From NCBI GenBank assembly GCA_046047615.1, contig JBJOHO010000032.1, positions 1 to 64,000 of the forward strand: 64,000 nucleotides of DNA, read 5' to 3'. Below, one piece after another: positions 27,135-35,098 of the stretch (the first letter of the stretch is position 1; every line of letters starts with the position of its first letter). The notes below the pieces were generated by a model that saw only the letters and a program-made list of their open reading frames with translations, was not told the origin of the DNA and did no database searches. Source of the DNA: ZC4RG30 sp046047615 (GTDB lineage Bacteria; Pseudomonadota; Gammaproteobacteria; Steroidobacterales; Steroidobacteraceae). The position numbers and the translations under genes were made by a program.

Positions 27135-28343
27135 TCAGTCCTGTCGGGGGTCACCTGGCCGTCGCCGCGCGAGGATGCCGGCGCGCTGTACGGCGTTCTT
27201 GCCAAACCGTTCGCGGATCCGGTCCAGCGCGTGGTCCAGCGCGCCGCCGGCAGCTTCCGGGGCATTCTGCGGAGAACTGGCAAACAGGTCGGCCTGGGTG
27301 GCGGTCGCCTCGAAGGCGCTGGTGCCGACGCCCAGCAGCCGCAGCCGCGCGCCCGGGTTGGCCCGCAGCCAGCCTTGCAGCAGCCGCGCGGCGCTCTGGC
27401 TGATCCGCGCGCCGTCGTTGGTCGACGGCCGCAGCGGCGCCTGTCTGGTGAAAGTCGTGAAGTCGTGCAGGCGGATCTTGATGCTGACGGTGCCCGCGGC
27501 CAGTGCCTTCGCGCGCAGCCGGCCACTGGCCTTGTCCGCCAGCGCCAGCAGTTCGGCGCGCAACACCCCGGGGTCGGCGATGTCGCGGTCGAAAGTGGTC
27601 TCCGCGCTCACCGACTTCTCCTCGTGCACCGGCACCACCGGCCGGTCATCCACGCCGAGCGCACGCGTGCGCCAGCGAGGACCGTCGCGGCCGAACAGCC
27701 GCAGCAGCTGCGTTTCGTCGGCCCGCTGCAGGTCGCCGATGCTGCGCAGCCCGGCGGCCGCCGCGGCATCGCCCTTCTTCCGGCCCAGGCCGGGCAGCCG
27801 TTGCACGGGCAGCGGCGCCAGCGTGGCCGCCTCCTCGCCCGGGCGTACCACCGTGAGGCCGTCGGGCTTGTGCAGGTCGGAGGCGATCTTCGCCACGAGC
27901 TTGTTGCTCGCCACACCAATGGAGATCGTCAGCCCGGTGACCTCGCGCACCCGGGCCTTGATCGCACGCGCGATCGTCTCCCCGTCACCGTGCAGGCGCC
28001 GGCTGGCGGTCACGTCCAGGAAGGCCTCGTCCAGCGACAGGCCCTCCACCAGCGGCGTGTACTGGCGGAACACCTCGAACACCTGGCGCGACACCGCCTG
28101 GTAGCGTTCGAAGCGTGGCCTTACGCAGATGGCGTGTGGACAGCGCTGCAGCGCCTGCCGCACCGGCATGGCGGAGCGCACGCCGAAGCGGCGCACTTCA
28201 TAACTCGCTGCCGCAACGACACCACGCCCGCCCGTGCCACCCACGATGACCGGCAGGCCTGCCAGCGCCGGATTGTCGTGCTGCTCCACCGAGGCGTAGA
28301 ACGCGTCCATGTCGGCGTGCAGGAGGGTCCTGTCTGCCGCCAT
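27135..28343 (-). CDS. dinB: DNA polymerase IV (Y family)
   Basis: Error-prone translesion polymerase of 402 residues. Catalytic motifs are intact: LLHADMDAFYASVEQ with the first metal-binding Asp, and LSLDEAFLDVT with the Asp-Glu pair. The helix-hairpin-helix thumb is seen in RLPGLGRKKGDAAAAAGLRSIGDL, and the little-finger domain follows (EEKSVSAETTF...SIKIRLHDFTTFTR). The C-terminus has ATQADLF, resembling a beta-clamp-binding QxDLF motif, followed by a basic tail. It starts 5 bases after the dnaG stop and precedes rpoD, so it is embedded in the macromolecular synthesis operon. I saw no LexA box near it; expression probably follows dnaG. Confidence 0.93.
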   Translation of the reverse strand: MAADRTLLHADMDAFYASVEQHDNPALAGLPVIVGGTGGRGVVAAASYEVRRFGVRSAMPVRQALQRCPHAICVRPRFERYQAVSRQVFEVFRQYTPLVEGLSLDEAFLDVTASRRLHGDGETIARAIKARVREVTGLTISIGVASNKLVAKIASDLHKPDGLTVVRPGEEAATLAPLPVQRLPGLGRKKGDAAAAAGLRSIGDLQRADETQLLRLFGRDGPRWRTRALGVDDRPVVPVHEEKSVSAETTFDRDIADPGVLRAELLALADKASGRLRAKALAAGTVSIKIRLHDFTTFTRQAPLRPSTNDGARISQSAARLLQGWLRANPGARLRLLGVGTSAFEATATQADLFASSPQNAPEAAGGALDHALDRIRERFGKNAVQRAGILARRRPGDPRQD

Positions 28344-28348
28344 GCGAC

Positions 28349-30169
28349 TCAGTCTCCGGCGGGGCGGCCGCGCGCCAAGCGGGTCGACAACTGCGTGAGC
28401 GCCTGTTTTTCGGCCGCGTCGAGTTCGTGGCCCGTGGCTGATTTCTGGATCAGCGCGTCGAGCCGTTGGCGGTCGGCCTCGGTGACCAGCCGCAGCGCGG
28501 CGTGGTGCAGCTCGTTGCGGGCGGCGACTTCGTCCGGGACCAGCGCCTCGCTGGCCGCCAGCTGCTCCAGCCGCCCGATGTGCGGGTGCTCGCGCCAGCG
28601 CTCCAGCACCTGTGCCGTGCTGCGGGCAGGCCGCTGCGCCAGGTCCTCGAGAAGCTGGCCGAGCGTGTCGGTCCCGGGCACGCCTGAGGCCGCCAGGGCA
28701 GCGCGCAGTCCGGCGTCGATGCCGGCGGCAGCCGCGGGGAAATGCAGCAGGGTCTGGATGGCCTGGCTTACCAGGCCGCCGCGCCCGGCGCTGCGCCGCA
28801 ATCCCCCCACGATGGGCGCACGCCGTTCCGGGCCGCCTTGTGGCGCCGGGGCTTCGGCGACCGGCCCGACGATCCGCAGGAAGCGCTCGGGAGCGACGCG
28901 GATGGCCTCCGCCAGGCGCTCCAGCAGCAACTCGCGGTAGGGGCCCTCCGGCAACCGTTCGAGCAGCGGCTTGGCCTGGGCCACGAAACGCGCCTTGCCG
29001 TCGGCGTGGGAGACGTCCACCTGCTCGAGCAGGTGCTGCACCAGGTACTCCGAGAGCGGCAGTGCCGTGGCATAGCGGGCTTCGAAAGCGGCCGCGCCTT
29101 CCTTGCCGACCAAGGTGTCGGGATCCTCGCCTTCCGGCAGGAACAGGAAGCGCAGTTCGCGTCCTGCCTGCGCCTCGGGCAGCGCGTTGTTGAGTGCGCG
29201 CCAGGCAGCGGCACGGCCGGCCTTGTCGCCATCGAAGCAGAACAGGATCTCGCTGCAGACGCGGAAAGCGCGGCGCAGATGCTCGGCTGTGGTGGCCGTG
29301 CCCAGCGTGGCCACGGCATAGTGGATGCCGGCCTGGTGCAGACGCACCACGTCCATGTATCCCTCGACCACCAGCAACCGCGTCACCGGCGCGCGCTGTT
29401 GCCGGACCTCGTAGAGGCCGTAGAGCTCGCGGCCCTTGTGGAACAGCGCGGTTTCCGGCGAATTGAGGTACTTGGGCTCGCCCTGGTCGATGATCCGGCC
29501 GCCGAAGGCGAGCACCCGGCCGCGCGCGTCGCGGATCGGGAACATGAGCCGGTCCCGGAAGCGGTCGTAGTACGGATCGCGCGACTCGCCGGGGCTGCGT
29601 TCGCGCTCGATCAGCAGGCCGGCATCCAGCAGGCGCTTGCGCGCCGCGTCGTCCCTGCCATGGCGCTTGAGCACGGCATCCCAGGCGGCGGGCGCGTAGC
29701 CGATCGCGAAGCGCTCCAGCGACGCCGCATCGAGGCCGCGCCGCTGCACGTACGCACGCGCCTTGTCGCTGCCGCCGAGCGCCTCGCGATAGAAACGGGC
29801 GACTTCGCCCATCAGCCCGTACAGGTCGTCGCCCGGGGCGCGCACCGGCGCGACGCCGGGTGGTGGGGCCTCGCGCGGCACTTCCACGCCGAGCCGCGAC
29901 GCCAGCTCCTCCACTGCTTCGGGGAACGGCAGGCGGTCGTGGTTCATCAGGAAACCCAGCGCGGTACCATGCGCGCCGCAGCCGAAGCAGTGGTAGAACT
30001 GCTTGGCCGGGCTGACCCAGAACGACGGTGTCTTCTCGTCGTGGAAGGGGCAGCAGGCGCGGTACTCGCGGCCCGCTTTTTTCAGGGGCACGCGCGAGCC
30101 GATCAGTTCCACGATGTCGGCCCGGGCCACCAGGTCGTCGATGAAATGCTGGGGGATCCGCCCGGACAT
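28349..30169 (-). CDS. dnaG: DNA primase
   Basis: Replicative primase, 606 residues. Domains in order: N-terminal zinc-binding domain with Cys-x2-His and Cys-x2-Cys (CPFHDEKTPSFWVSPAKQFYHCFGCG) at about residues 39-65; RNA-polymerase core; TOPRIM with LLVVEGYMDVV and ILFCFDGDKAGR at about 260-320; and a helicase-binding C-terminal domain. In related genomes dnaG sits between rpsU and rpoD. Here it is cut off from rpsU-yqeY by an opposite-strand MFS gene only 35 bases from its start, so it must have its own promoter. dinB follows after 5 bases. Confidence 0.95.
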   Translation of the reverse strand: MSGRIPQHFIDDLVARADIVELIGSRVPLKKAGREYRACCPFHDEKTPSFWVSPAKQFYHCFGCGAHGTALGFLMNHDRLPFPEAVEELASRLGVEVPREAPPPGVAPVRAPGDDLYGLMGEVARFYREALGGSDKARAYVQRRGLDAASLERFAIGYAPAAWDAVLKRHGRDDAARKRLLDAGLLIERERSPGESRDPYYDRFRDRLMFPIRDARGRVLAFGGRIIDQGEPKYLNSPETALFHKGRELYGLYEVRQQRAPVTRLLVVEGYMDVVRLHQAGIHYAVATLGTATTAEHLRRAFRVCSEILFCFDGDKAGRAAAWRALNNALPEAQAGRELRFLFLPEGEDPDTLVGKEGAAAFEARYATALPLSEYLVQHLLEQVDVSHADGKARFVAQAKPLLERLPEGPYRELLLERLAEAIRVAPERFLRIVGPVAEAPAPQGGPERRAPIVGGLRRSAGRGGLVSQAIQTLLHFPAAAAGIDAGLRAALAASGVPGTDTLGQLLEDLAQRPARSTAQVLERWREHPHIGRLEQLAASEALVPDEVAARNELHHAALRLVTEADRQRLDALIQKSATGHELDAAEKQALTQLSTRLARGRPAGD

Positions 30170-30204
30170 GGTGCGGAGTCTACCCGAGCCCAGGGAGGGC
30201 GCCG

Positions 30205-31488
30205 ATGAACGAGCTGGTCGATTCCGCCTGTGCCAAGGTCAGCCGGCGCCTGCTGCCGTTCCTGCTGCTGCTCTACATCGTGGCCTGGCTCGACCGCGTG
30301 AATGTCGGCTTCGCCGCCTTGCAGATGAACGAGGACCTGGGATTCAGTGCGGCGGTCTACGGTTTCGGCGCCGGTGTCTTCTTCATCGGTTACGCACTGT
30401 TCGAGGTGCCCAGCAACGTGATCCTGGCGCGCGTCGGTGCGCGGCGCTGGATCGCCCGCATCATGGTGACCTGGGGCCTGGTCTCGGTGGGGATGATGTT
30501 CGTCAGCGGACCCCTGGAGTTCTACGTGCTGCGCTTCGTGCTCGGCGTGGCTGAAGCCGGCTTCCTGCCCGGCGTCATCTACTACCTGGGCCAGTGGTTC
30601 CCGCGGGCGCAGCGGGCCCGTGCGATCTCCTGGTTCATGGTGGGCATCCCGCTGTCCACCGTGGTCGGCGCCCCGGTGGCGGGCCTGCTGCTGGGCATGG
30701 ACGGCCTGCAGGGTCTTGCCGGGTGGCAATGGCTGTTCCTGCTCGAGGGCCTGCCCGCGGTGCTGCTCGGTCTCGTGGTCTGGCGTCACCTGCCCGACCG
30801 CCCCGCTGATGCGCGCTGGCTGACGCCGGCGGAAAGCGATGCCCTTGAGGCACAAGTGGCGCGGGAACAGACGGAAACCACTGCCCGACATGCCGTGGGC
30901 GTCGGTCGCGCGTTGTTCCACCCCACGGTCTGGCTGCTCGGCCTGGTACTGTTTGCCTGCCAGTGCGGCAGCTATGGGCTGACCTTGTGGATCCCGCAGA
31001 TCGTCAAGGGACTTTCGGGGGCCGGCGACCTCTGGGTGGGCTTCATCTCGGCCATCCCCTACGTGGCCGCCGCCGCAGGCATGGTGCTTATCGGCGCAAG
31101 CTCCGACCGCCACGGTGAGCGCTTCTGGCATGTGGCCGTGCCCAGCCTGGTGGGTGCGGCAGGCTTTGCCGCCAGTGCCGTCCTGATGTCACCGGTGCCA
31201 GGTCTCATCGCCCTGACGGTCGCGGCGGTCGGTGACCTTGGCAGCCGGGGGCCGTTCTGGGCGCTGCCGCCGCGTTTCCTGGCGGGTAGCGCCCTTGCAG
31301 CGGGCATCGCCCTGATCAACACATTGGGCTCGCTGGGCGGCTTCGTCGGCCCTTATGCGGTGGGTCTGGTGAAAGAGGCCACGGGCGGCTTCACGGGAGG
31401 CTTGTTGCTGCTCTCCGCGCTGCTGGTGGCCAGCGCCATCGCGACGCTGTGGCTGCGGCGCTCGGCGGTGCTGGCCGGGAGAGGCTGA
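30205..31488 (+). CDS. MFS transporter, anion:cation symporter (ACS) type
   Basis: 427-residue inner-membrane permease with about twelve helices. The N-terminus RRLLPFLLLLYIVAWLDRVNVGFAALQMNEDLGFSAAVYGFGAGVFFIGY and the loop PSNVILARVGARRWIARIMVTWG are diagnostic for the ACS family, which moves organic acids such as phthalates, hydroxyphenylacetate, tartrate or glucarate. It is carried on the strand opposite to dnaG and yqeY, so it splits the rpsU-dnaG-rpoD series. No catabolic gene lies next to it, and substrate is unknown. Uptake of an aromatic acid would fit the Rieske operon about 6 kb away, but that link is speculative. Confidence 0.88.
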   Translation: MNELVDSACAKVSRRLLPFLLLLYIVAWLDRVNVGFAALQMNEDLGFSAAVYGFGAGVFFIGYALFEVPSNVILARVGARRWIARIMVTWGLVSVGMMFVSGPLEFYVLRFVLGVAEAGFLPGVIYYLGQWFPRAQRARAISWFMVGIPLSTVVGAPVAGLLLGMDGLQGLAGWQWLFLLEGLPAVLLGLVVWRHLPDRPADARWLTPAESDALEAQVAREQTETTARHAVGVGRALFHPTVWLLGLVLFACQCGSYGLTLWIPQIVKGLSGAGDLWVGFISAIPYVAAAAGMVLIGASSDRHGERFWHVAVPSLVGAAGFAASAVLMSPVPGLIALTVAAVGDLGSRGPFWALPPRFLAGSALAAGIALINTLGSLGGFVGPYAVGLVKEATGGFTGGLLLLSALLVASAIATLWLRRSAVLAGRG

Positions 31489-31599
31489 TCAGGGCTTGTC
31501 GTCGTCGCGCAACCGCTGGCGCAGGCGGCGGTAGAGGCTGGTGCCGATGATGCCCACCAGCACGCCGATCATGACCAGCAGCGCCAGTCGGGGCGCCAT
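31489..31599 (-). CDS. small single-helix membrane protein (36 residues)
   Basis: ATG at 31599 opens a 36-codon frame one base after the yqeY stop. The product has one hydrophobic helix (LALLVMIGVLVGIIGTSLY) and a basic then acidic tail (RRLRQRLRDDDKP), a credible inner-membrane peptide with its C-terminus inside. No strong ribosome site; translation would be coupled to yqeY. Its stop comes directly after that of the convergent MFS gene. Real but unknown, or chance; the topology-like charge pattern favours real. Confidence 0.5.
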   Translation of the reverse strand: MAPRLALLVMIGVLVGIIGTSLYRRLRQRLRDDDKP

Positions 31600-31600
31600 G

Positions 31601-32047
31601 TCAGCCGCCGAGCAGGGCCTTGATGCGGCCCCCGACGACGCCCATGTCGGCACGGCCTGCAGCCTGGGCCTTCACCTGGCCCATCACTTTGCCCATGTCC
31701 TTGATGGACGCCGCGCCGGTGGCAGCGATGACCTCGCGGATCAGGGCGTCGAGTTCGGCCTCGGACAGCGGCTCGGGCAGATAGCCCTGCAGCACTGCCA
31801 TCTCCGCCAGTTCCTTGGCGGCAAGATCGGGCCGACCGCCCGCCTCGAACTGCGTGATCGATTCCTTGCGCTGCTTGACCATCTTCTCGAGGACGGCCAG
31901 CACCTGCGCATCGTCGAGCGTGATGCGCTCGTCGACTTCGCGCTGCTTGATCGCGGAAAGGACCAGGCGGATGGTGGCGAGACGCTCCTTCTCGCCGGAG
32001 CGCATCGCCGACTTCATGTCCTCGGTGATGCGCTCTTTCAGGGCCAT
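31601..32047 (-). CDS. yqeY: GatB/YqeY domain protein
   Basis: 148-residue soluble protein, start at ATG 32047 (MALKERITEDMKSAM), 4 bases after the rpsU stop. The YqeY core is seen in EKERLATIRLVLSAIKQREVDERI, FEAGGRPDLAAKELAEMAVLQGYLPEPLSEAELDALI and GKVMGQVKAQAAGRADMGVVGGRIKALL. The family is related to the tail domain of the tRNA amidotransferase GatB, but its own function is unsettled. Location straight after rpsU is standard for many gammaproteobacteria. Confidence 0.93.
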   Translation of the reverse strand: MALKERITEDMKSAMRSGEKERLATIRLVLSAIKQREVDERITLDDAQVLAVLEKMVKQRKESITQFEAGGRPDLAAKELAEMAVLQGYLPEPLSEAELDALIREVIAATGAASIKDMGKVMGQVKAQAAGRADMGVVGGRIKALLGG

Positions 32048-32051
32048 GGCG

Positions 32052-32264
32052 TCAGGCCCGGGCGCGGGACTCGCCGCCACGCGACGAGCGCTTGAGGTGC
32101 CGCTTCACGGCGGCGGCCTTCTTGCGCTTGCGTTCCTGGGTCGGCTTTTCGTAGAACTCGCGGCGACGCAGCTCGGAGAGCACGCCGGCCTTCTCGCAGG
32201 CACGCTTGAAACGCCGCAGGGCGACGTCGAAATATTCATTTTCGCGGACACGGACACTGGGCAT
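32052..32264 (-). CDS. rpsU: 30S ribosomal protein S21
   Basis: 70-residue basic ribosomal protein needed for translation initiation. The start at 32264 (MPSVRVRENEYFDVALRRFKRACEKAGV) is preceded by GAGG five bases upstream, and the length matches the 71 residues of Escherichia coli S21. The C-terminus is Arg/Lys-rich (RKKAAAVKRHLKRSSRGGESRARA). First gene of the minus-strand rpsU-yqeY unit, divergent from tsaD as in many relatives. Confidence 0.97.
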   Translation of the reverse strand: MPSVRVRENEYFDVALRRFKRACEKAGVLSELRRREFYEKPTQERKRKKAAAVKRHLKRSSRGGESRARA

Positions 32265-32317
32265 CGAAACCTCGGCCGGTGCTTTGTGGGTCGATGGGCT
32301 GTAAAACCGGGCCGCGA

Positions 32318-32346
32318 AGTGTACGGCCCATGCGCGCAAAACGCAA
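32318..32346 (-). promoter_or_regulatory. putative rpsU promoter
   Basis: On the minus strand TTGCGT (32346-32341) and TACACT (32323-32318) are 17 bases apart, placing transcription start near 32311 with a leader of about 47 bases before rpsU. It lies in the rpsU/tsaD divergent region. Called on hexamer fit and spacing only. Confidence 0.5.
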
Positions 32347-32382
32347 AGGCTTGTCGCAGCGGGATGCGGCACAATGCGTGCC

Positions 32383-33441
32383 ATGCGGGTCCTGGCCATC
32401 GAATCCTCCTGCGATGAAAGCGCCGTGGCGGTACTTGATTCCCGCCACGGGCTGCTGGCGCACCAGCTTTACAGCCAGGTGGACCTGCATCGCGTCTATG
32501 GCGGCGTGGTGCCCGAACTGGCCTCCCGGGATCATGTGCGGCGACTGCTGCCGCTGCTGCGGGCGGCCTTGGCCGAGGCCGCCGCCCACACCCCGGGCGA
32601 GGTGGATGCGGTGGCCTACACCGCAGGCCCGGGGCTCGTCGGCGCGCTGCTGAGTGGCGCCGCCCTGGCGCGCAGCTACGCTTTCGCGCGCGGCCTGCCC
32701 GCCGTCGGCGTGCATCATCTGGAGGGGCACCTGCTGGCACCCCTGCTCGAGGACCGTCCGCCGCCGGTGCCGCACCTCGCCCTGCTGGTCTCGGGGGGGC
32801 ACACGCAGCTGGTGGTGGTGCGTGGCCTTGGCCGCTACGAGCTGCTGGGCGAGACCCGCGACGATGCCGCCGGCGAGGCCTTCGACAAATCCGCGAAGCT
32901 GCTCGGCCTGCCCTATCCCGGTGGGCCGGAGCTGGCGCGTTTGGCCGGGGAGGGCGTGGCCGGGCGCCATGTATTTCCGCGGCCGATGCTCGACCGTCCC
33001 GGGTTCGAGTTCAGTTTCTCCGGCCTGAAGACCGCCGTCGCACTGGCTGCCCGTGAACGGCCGCTCGACGCGCAACGCCGCGCCGACATCTCGCGCGGCG
33101 TGCAGGACGCCATCGTCGTGACGCTCACCACCAAGCTGCTGCGTGCCCTGGACCATACCGGCCTGCAGCACGTGGTGGTCGCCGGTGGCGTCGGTGCCAA
33201 CCGCGCCCTGCGGGCCGCGCTCGCCGAGGCAGTGGTGGCGCGCGGTGGCGAGGTCTACTACCCGCGCATCGAGTTCTGCACCGATAATGCGGCCATGATC
33301 GCTGTCGCCGGCTTGCTGCGGCTGCGCAGCGGCGGTGCGGCCGACGACCTCGCCATCCATGCCAGGGCGACCTGGCCACTCTCCGATCTGCCCGCCCCGG
33401 AAGGGGCGGCCCCTGCCTGGGACTACAAAGAGCACGCATGA
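32383..33441 (+). CDS. tsaD: tRNA N6-adenosine threonylcarbamoyltransferase
   Basis: Transfers the threonylcarbamoyl group to A37 of ANN-decoding tRNAs, together with TsaB and TsaE. 352 residues from ATG 32383. ASKHA-fold motifs: LAIESSCDESAVAV at the start, metal-binding His pair in GVHHLEGHLLAP, nucleotide-binding LLVSGGHTQLVVV, and a C-terminal ACIIGV-like GGVGANRALR block. The neighbouring upstream ATG at 32374 has no better ribosome site. It overlaps folB by 4 bases and is divergent from rpsU, a common arrangement. Confidence 0.96.
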   Translation: MRVLAIESSCDESAVAVLDSRHGLLAHQLYSQVDLHRVYGGVVPELASRDHVRRLLPLLRAALAEAAAHTPGEVDAVAYTAGPGLVGALLSGAALARSYAFARGLPAVGVHHLEGHLLAPLLEDRPPPVPHLALLVSGGHTQLVVVRGLGRYELLGETRDDAAGEAFDKSAKLLGLPYPGGPELARLAGEGVAGRHVFPRPMLDRPGFEFSFSGLKTAVALAARERPLDAQRRADISRGVQDAIVVTLTTKLLRALDHTGLQHVVVAGGVGANRALRAALAEAVVARGGEVYYPRIEFCTDNAAMIAVAGLLRLRSGGAADDLAIHARATWPLSDLPAPEGAAPAWDYKEHA

Positions 33442-33812
33442 ACGAGTCGACCGACCGAGTCTTCCTCCGGGGCCTCGCGATCCAGACCACCATCGGATTC
33501 ATCGAGTGGGAACGCCACGTCAAGCAGACGGTGGTGATCGACCTGGAGATCCCCGTCGACTGCGCCCGTGCGGCGCGCGCGGATGATGTCGTCGACACCG
33601 TCGACTACAAGCGCATCGCCAAGCGCAGCATCGCCTTTGTCGAGGCGGCCGAGTTCAAGCTGGTGGAAACGCTGGCGCACCGCCTTGCGATGACGCTGCT
33701 GGATGAATTCGACATCGCCTGGATCAAGCTCACCGTGAACAAGCCGGGTGCCATCCGCGGTTCGCGTGATGTCGGCGTCAGCATCGAGCGCCACAAGCCC
33801 GCCACGCCGTGA
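33438..33812 (+). CDS. folB: dihydroneopterin aldolase
   Basis: Folate-pathway enzyme that cleaves 7,8-dihydroneopterin to 6-hydroxymethyl-dihydropterin and glycolaldehyde. 124 residues, normal size for the octameric tunnelling fold. Signature parts: VFLRGLAIQTTIGFIEWERHVKQTVVIDLEI with the conserved Glu in the substrate pocket, DTVDYKRIAK, and IKLTVNKPGAIRGSRDVGVSIER with the catalytic Lys in NKPGA. Overlaps tsaD and folK by 4 bases each, so the three are read as one unit. Confidence 0.95.
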   Translation: MNESTDRVFLRGLAIQTTIGFIEWERHVKQTVVIDLEIPVDCARAARADDVVDTVDYKRIAKRSIAFVEAAEFKLVETLAHRLAMTLLDEFDIAWIKLTVNKPGAIRGSRDVGVSIERHKPATP

Positions 33813-34318
33813 GCGGCACCACGGCCTATGTGTCCGCCGGCAGCAATGTCGACGTCGAGGCCAACCTGCGCCGGGCCGCCGCCGAGCTGCGGCGCAGCTA
33901 TCCGGGCGCCTGCTTTTCCAGTTGCTGGCAAAGCCCGGCCTTCGGCTTCGACGGGGCCGACTTCGTCAACGTGAGTGTCGCCTTGCCGGTGCCGGCCGGT
34001 GTCGACGTGCTTGCGCTCAATCGCGACCTGGAGCGCATCGAGGGCCTGTGCGGCCGGCTTCCGGGCGCGCCGCGCTGGGCCCCCCGGACCATGGACCTCG
34101 ACATCCTGCTGTTCGGTGACCAGGTCGGCGAGGTGGGTGGGCTCACCCTGCCGCGGCCCTCGCTGCTGGAGTGGGCGTTCATGCTGGGCCCGACCGCCGA
34201 GCTGGCGCCGGACCTGGTGCATCCCCTGACGGGGCGCAGCCTGGCGTCCCACTGGGCAGCCTTCGACCACAGCGTCACGCCGCTGACGCGGCTGGACCTT
34301 GATCTCTCACGTGGATGA
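33809..34318 (+). CDS. folK: 2-amino-4-hydroxy-6-hydroxymethyldihydropteridine diphosphokinase
   Basis: Uses ATP to pyrophosphorylate the pterin made by FolB. 169 residues from a GTG start inside the folB stop. Conserved HPPK blocks: AYVSAGSNVDVEANLRRAAAEL (ATP/pterin site; most members have LGSN), FCW-like SPAFGFDGADFVNVSVAL, and the metal-binding PRTMDLDILLFGD with its Asp pair, followed by LPRPSLLEWAFMLGPTAEL. Last gene of tsaD-folB-folK; the pteridine reductase gene converges on it. Confidence 0.94.
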   Translation: MSGTTAYVSAGSNVDVEANLRRAAAELRRSYPGACFSSCWQSPAFGFDGADFVNVSVALPVPAGVDVLALNRDLERIEGLCGRLPGAPRWAPRTMDLDILLFGDQVGEVGGLTLPRPSLLEWAFMLGPTAELAPDLVHPLTGRSLASHWAAFDHSVTPLTRLDLDLSRG

Positions 34319-34341
34319 GGCGTGGCCGCGCCCGGGCGGCG

Positions 34342-35088
34342 TCAACCGTGGATGCTGCGCCCTCCGTCGACCGCCAGCACCTGGCCCGTCACGTAGGGCG
34401 CATGGGCTGCGAAGAACAGTGCAGCCCGCGCGATGTCCTCGGGCGAGCCGCGACGCTTGAGCAGCGTGCGATCGATGATCTCGGTCTTCTTTGTCTCATC
34501 CAGGCCTTCGTCAGGGAACATCACCGGACCGGGAGCGATGGCATTCACGCGGATGCGGGGCCCCAGGTCCCGGGCCAGTGCCTGGGTCAGCATGATCAAC
34601 CCGGCCTTGGCCGCGCTGTAGACCGGGAAGCTCTTGAGCGGCCGCTGGCCATGGATGTCGACGATGTTGAGGATCAAGCCATCGCTGCGTTGCAGTGCCG
34701 GAATGGCCGCCTGCGACAGGAACAGCGGGGCCTTGAGGTTGGTGCCGATCAGGTCGTCCCACTGCGCGGTGGTCACACTGCCCAGCGGTGTCGGATAGAA
34801 ACTCGAGGCGTTGTTGACCAGGATGTCGAGCCGGCCGAAGCCCGACAAGGTCGCCTCCACGAGGCGGGGCAAGCCGGCGGTGTCGAGCAGGTCGCCTTGC
34901 AACAGGCAGGCCGAACCCGGGCGCAGCGCCTCGAGCGACTGCAGCAGCGCGTCCGCGTCGGCGCCGGGGCGCCGGTGGTGGATGGCGACGCGGGCGCCAG
35001 CGGCGTGCAGCGTGCGCGCGATGCAGGCACCGACGCGGCGGGCGCCTCCGGTGACCAGTACTACCTTGCCGTCGAGGGGGCGTTCCAT
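34342..35088 (-). CDS. pteridine reductase-like short-chain dehydrogenase
   Basis: NADPH-dependent SDR enzyme, 248 residues from ATG 35088; a longer frame to 35208 has no family-like sequence and is not used. Seen: cofactor motif VVLVTGGARRVGACIARTLHAAG with the Arg-rich TGGARRVG typical of pteridine reductases (PTR1/FolM), NNASSFYPTPLG, catalytic YSAAKAGL, and IAPGPVMFPDEG. It likely reduces dihydrobiopterin or dihydrofolate-type pterins, which fits its place beside folB-folK. It is divergent from the MidA-type methyltransferase with 10 bases between starts. Confidence 0.88.
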   Translation of the reverse strand: MERPLDGKVVLVTGGARRVGACIARTLHAAGARVAIHHRRPGADADALLQSLEALRPGSACLLQGDLLDTAGLPRLVEATLSGFGRLDILVNNASSFYPTPLGSVTTAQWDDLIGTNLKAPLFLSQAAIPALQRSDGLILNIVDIHGQRPLKSFPVYSAAKAGLIMLTQALARDLGPRIRVNAIAPGPVMFPDEGLDETKKTEIIDRTLLKRRGSPEDIARAALFFAAHAPYVTGQVLAVDGGRSIHG

Positions 35089-35098
35089 GGAGCCAAGT

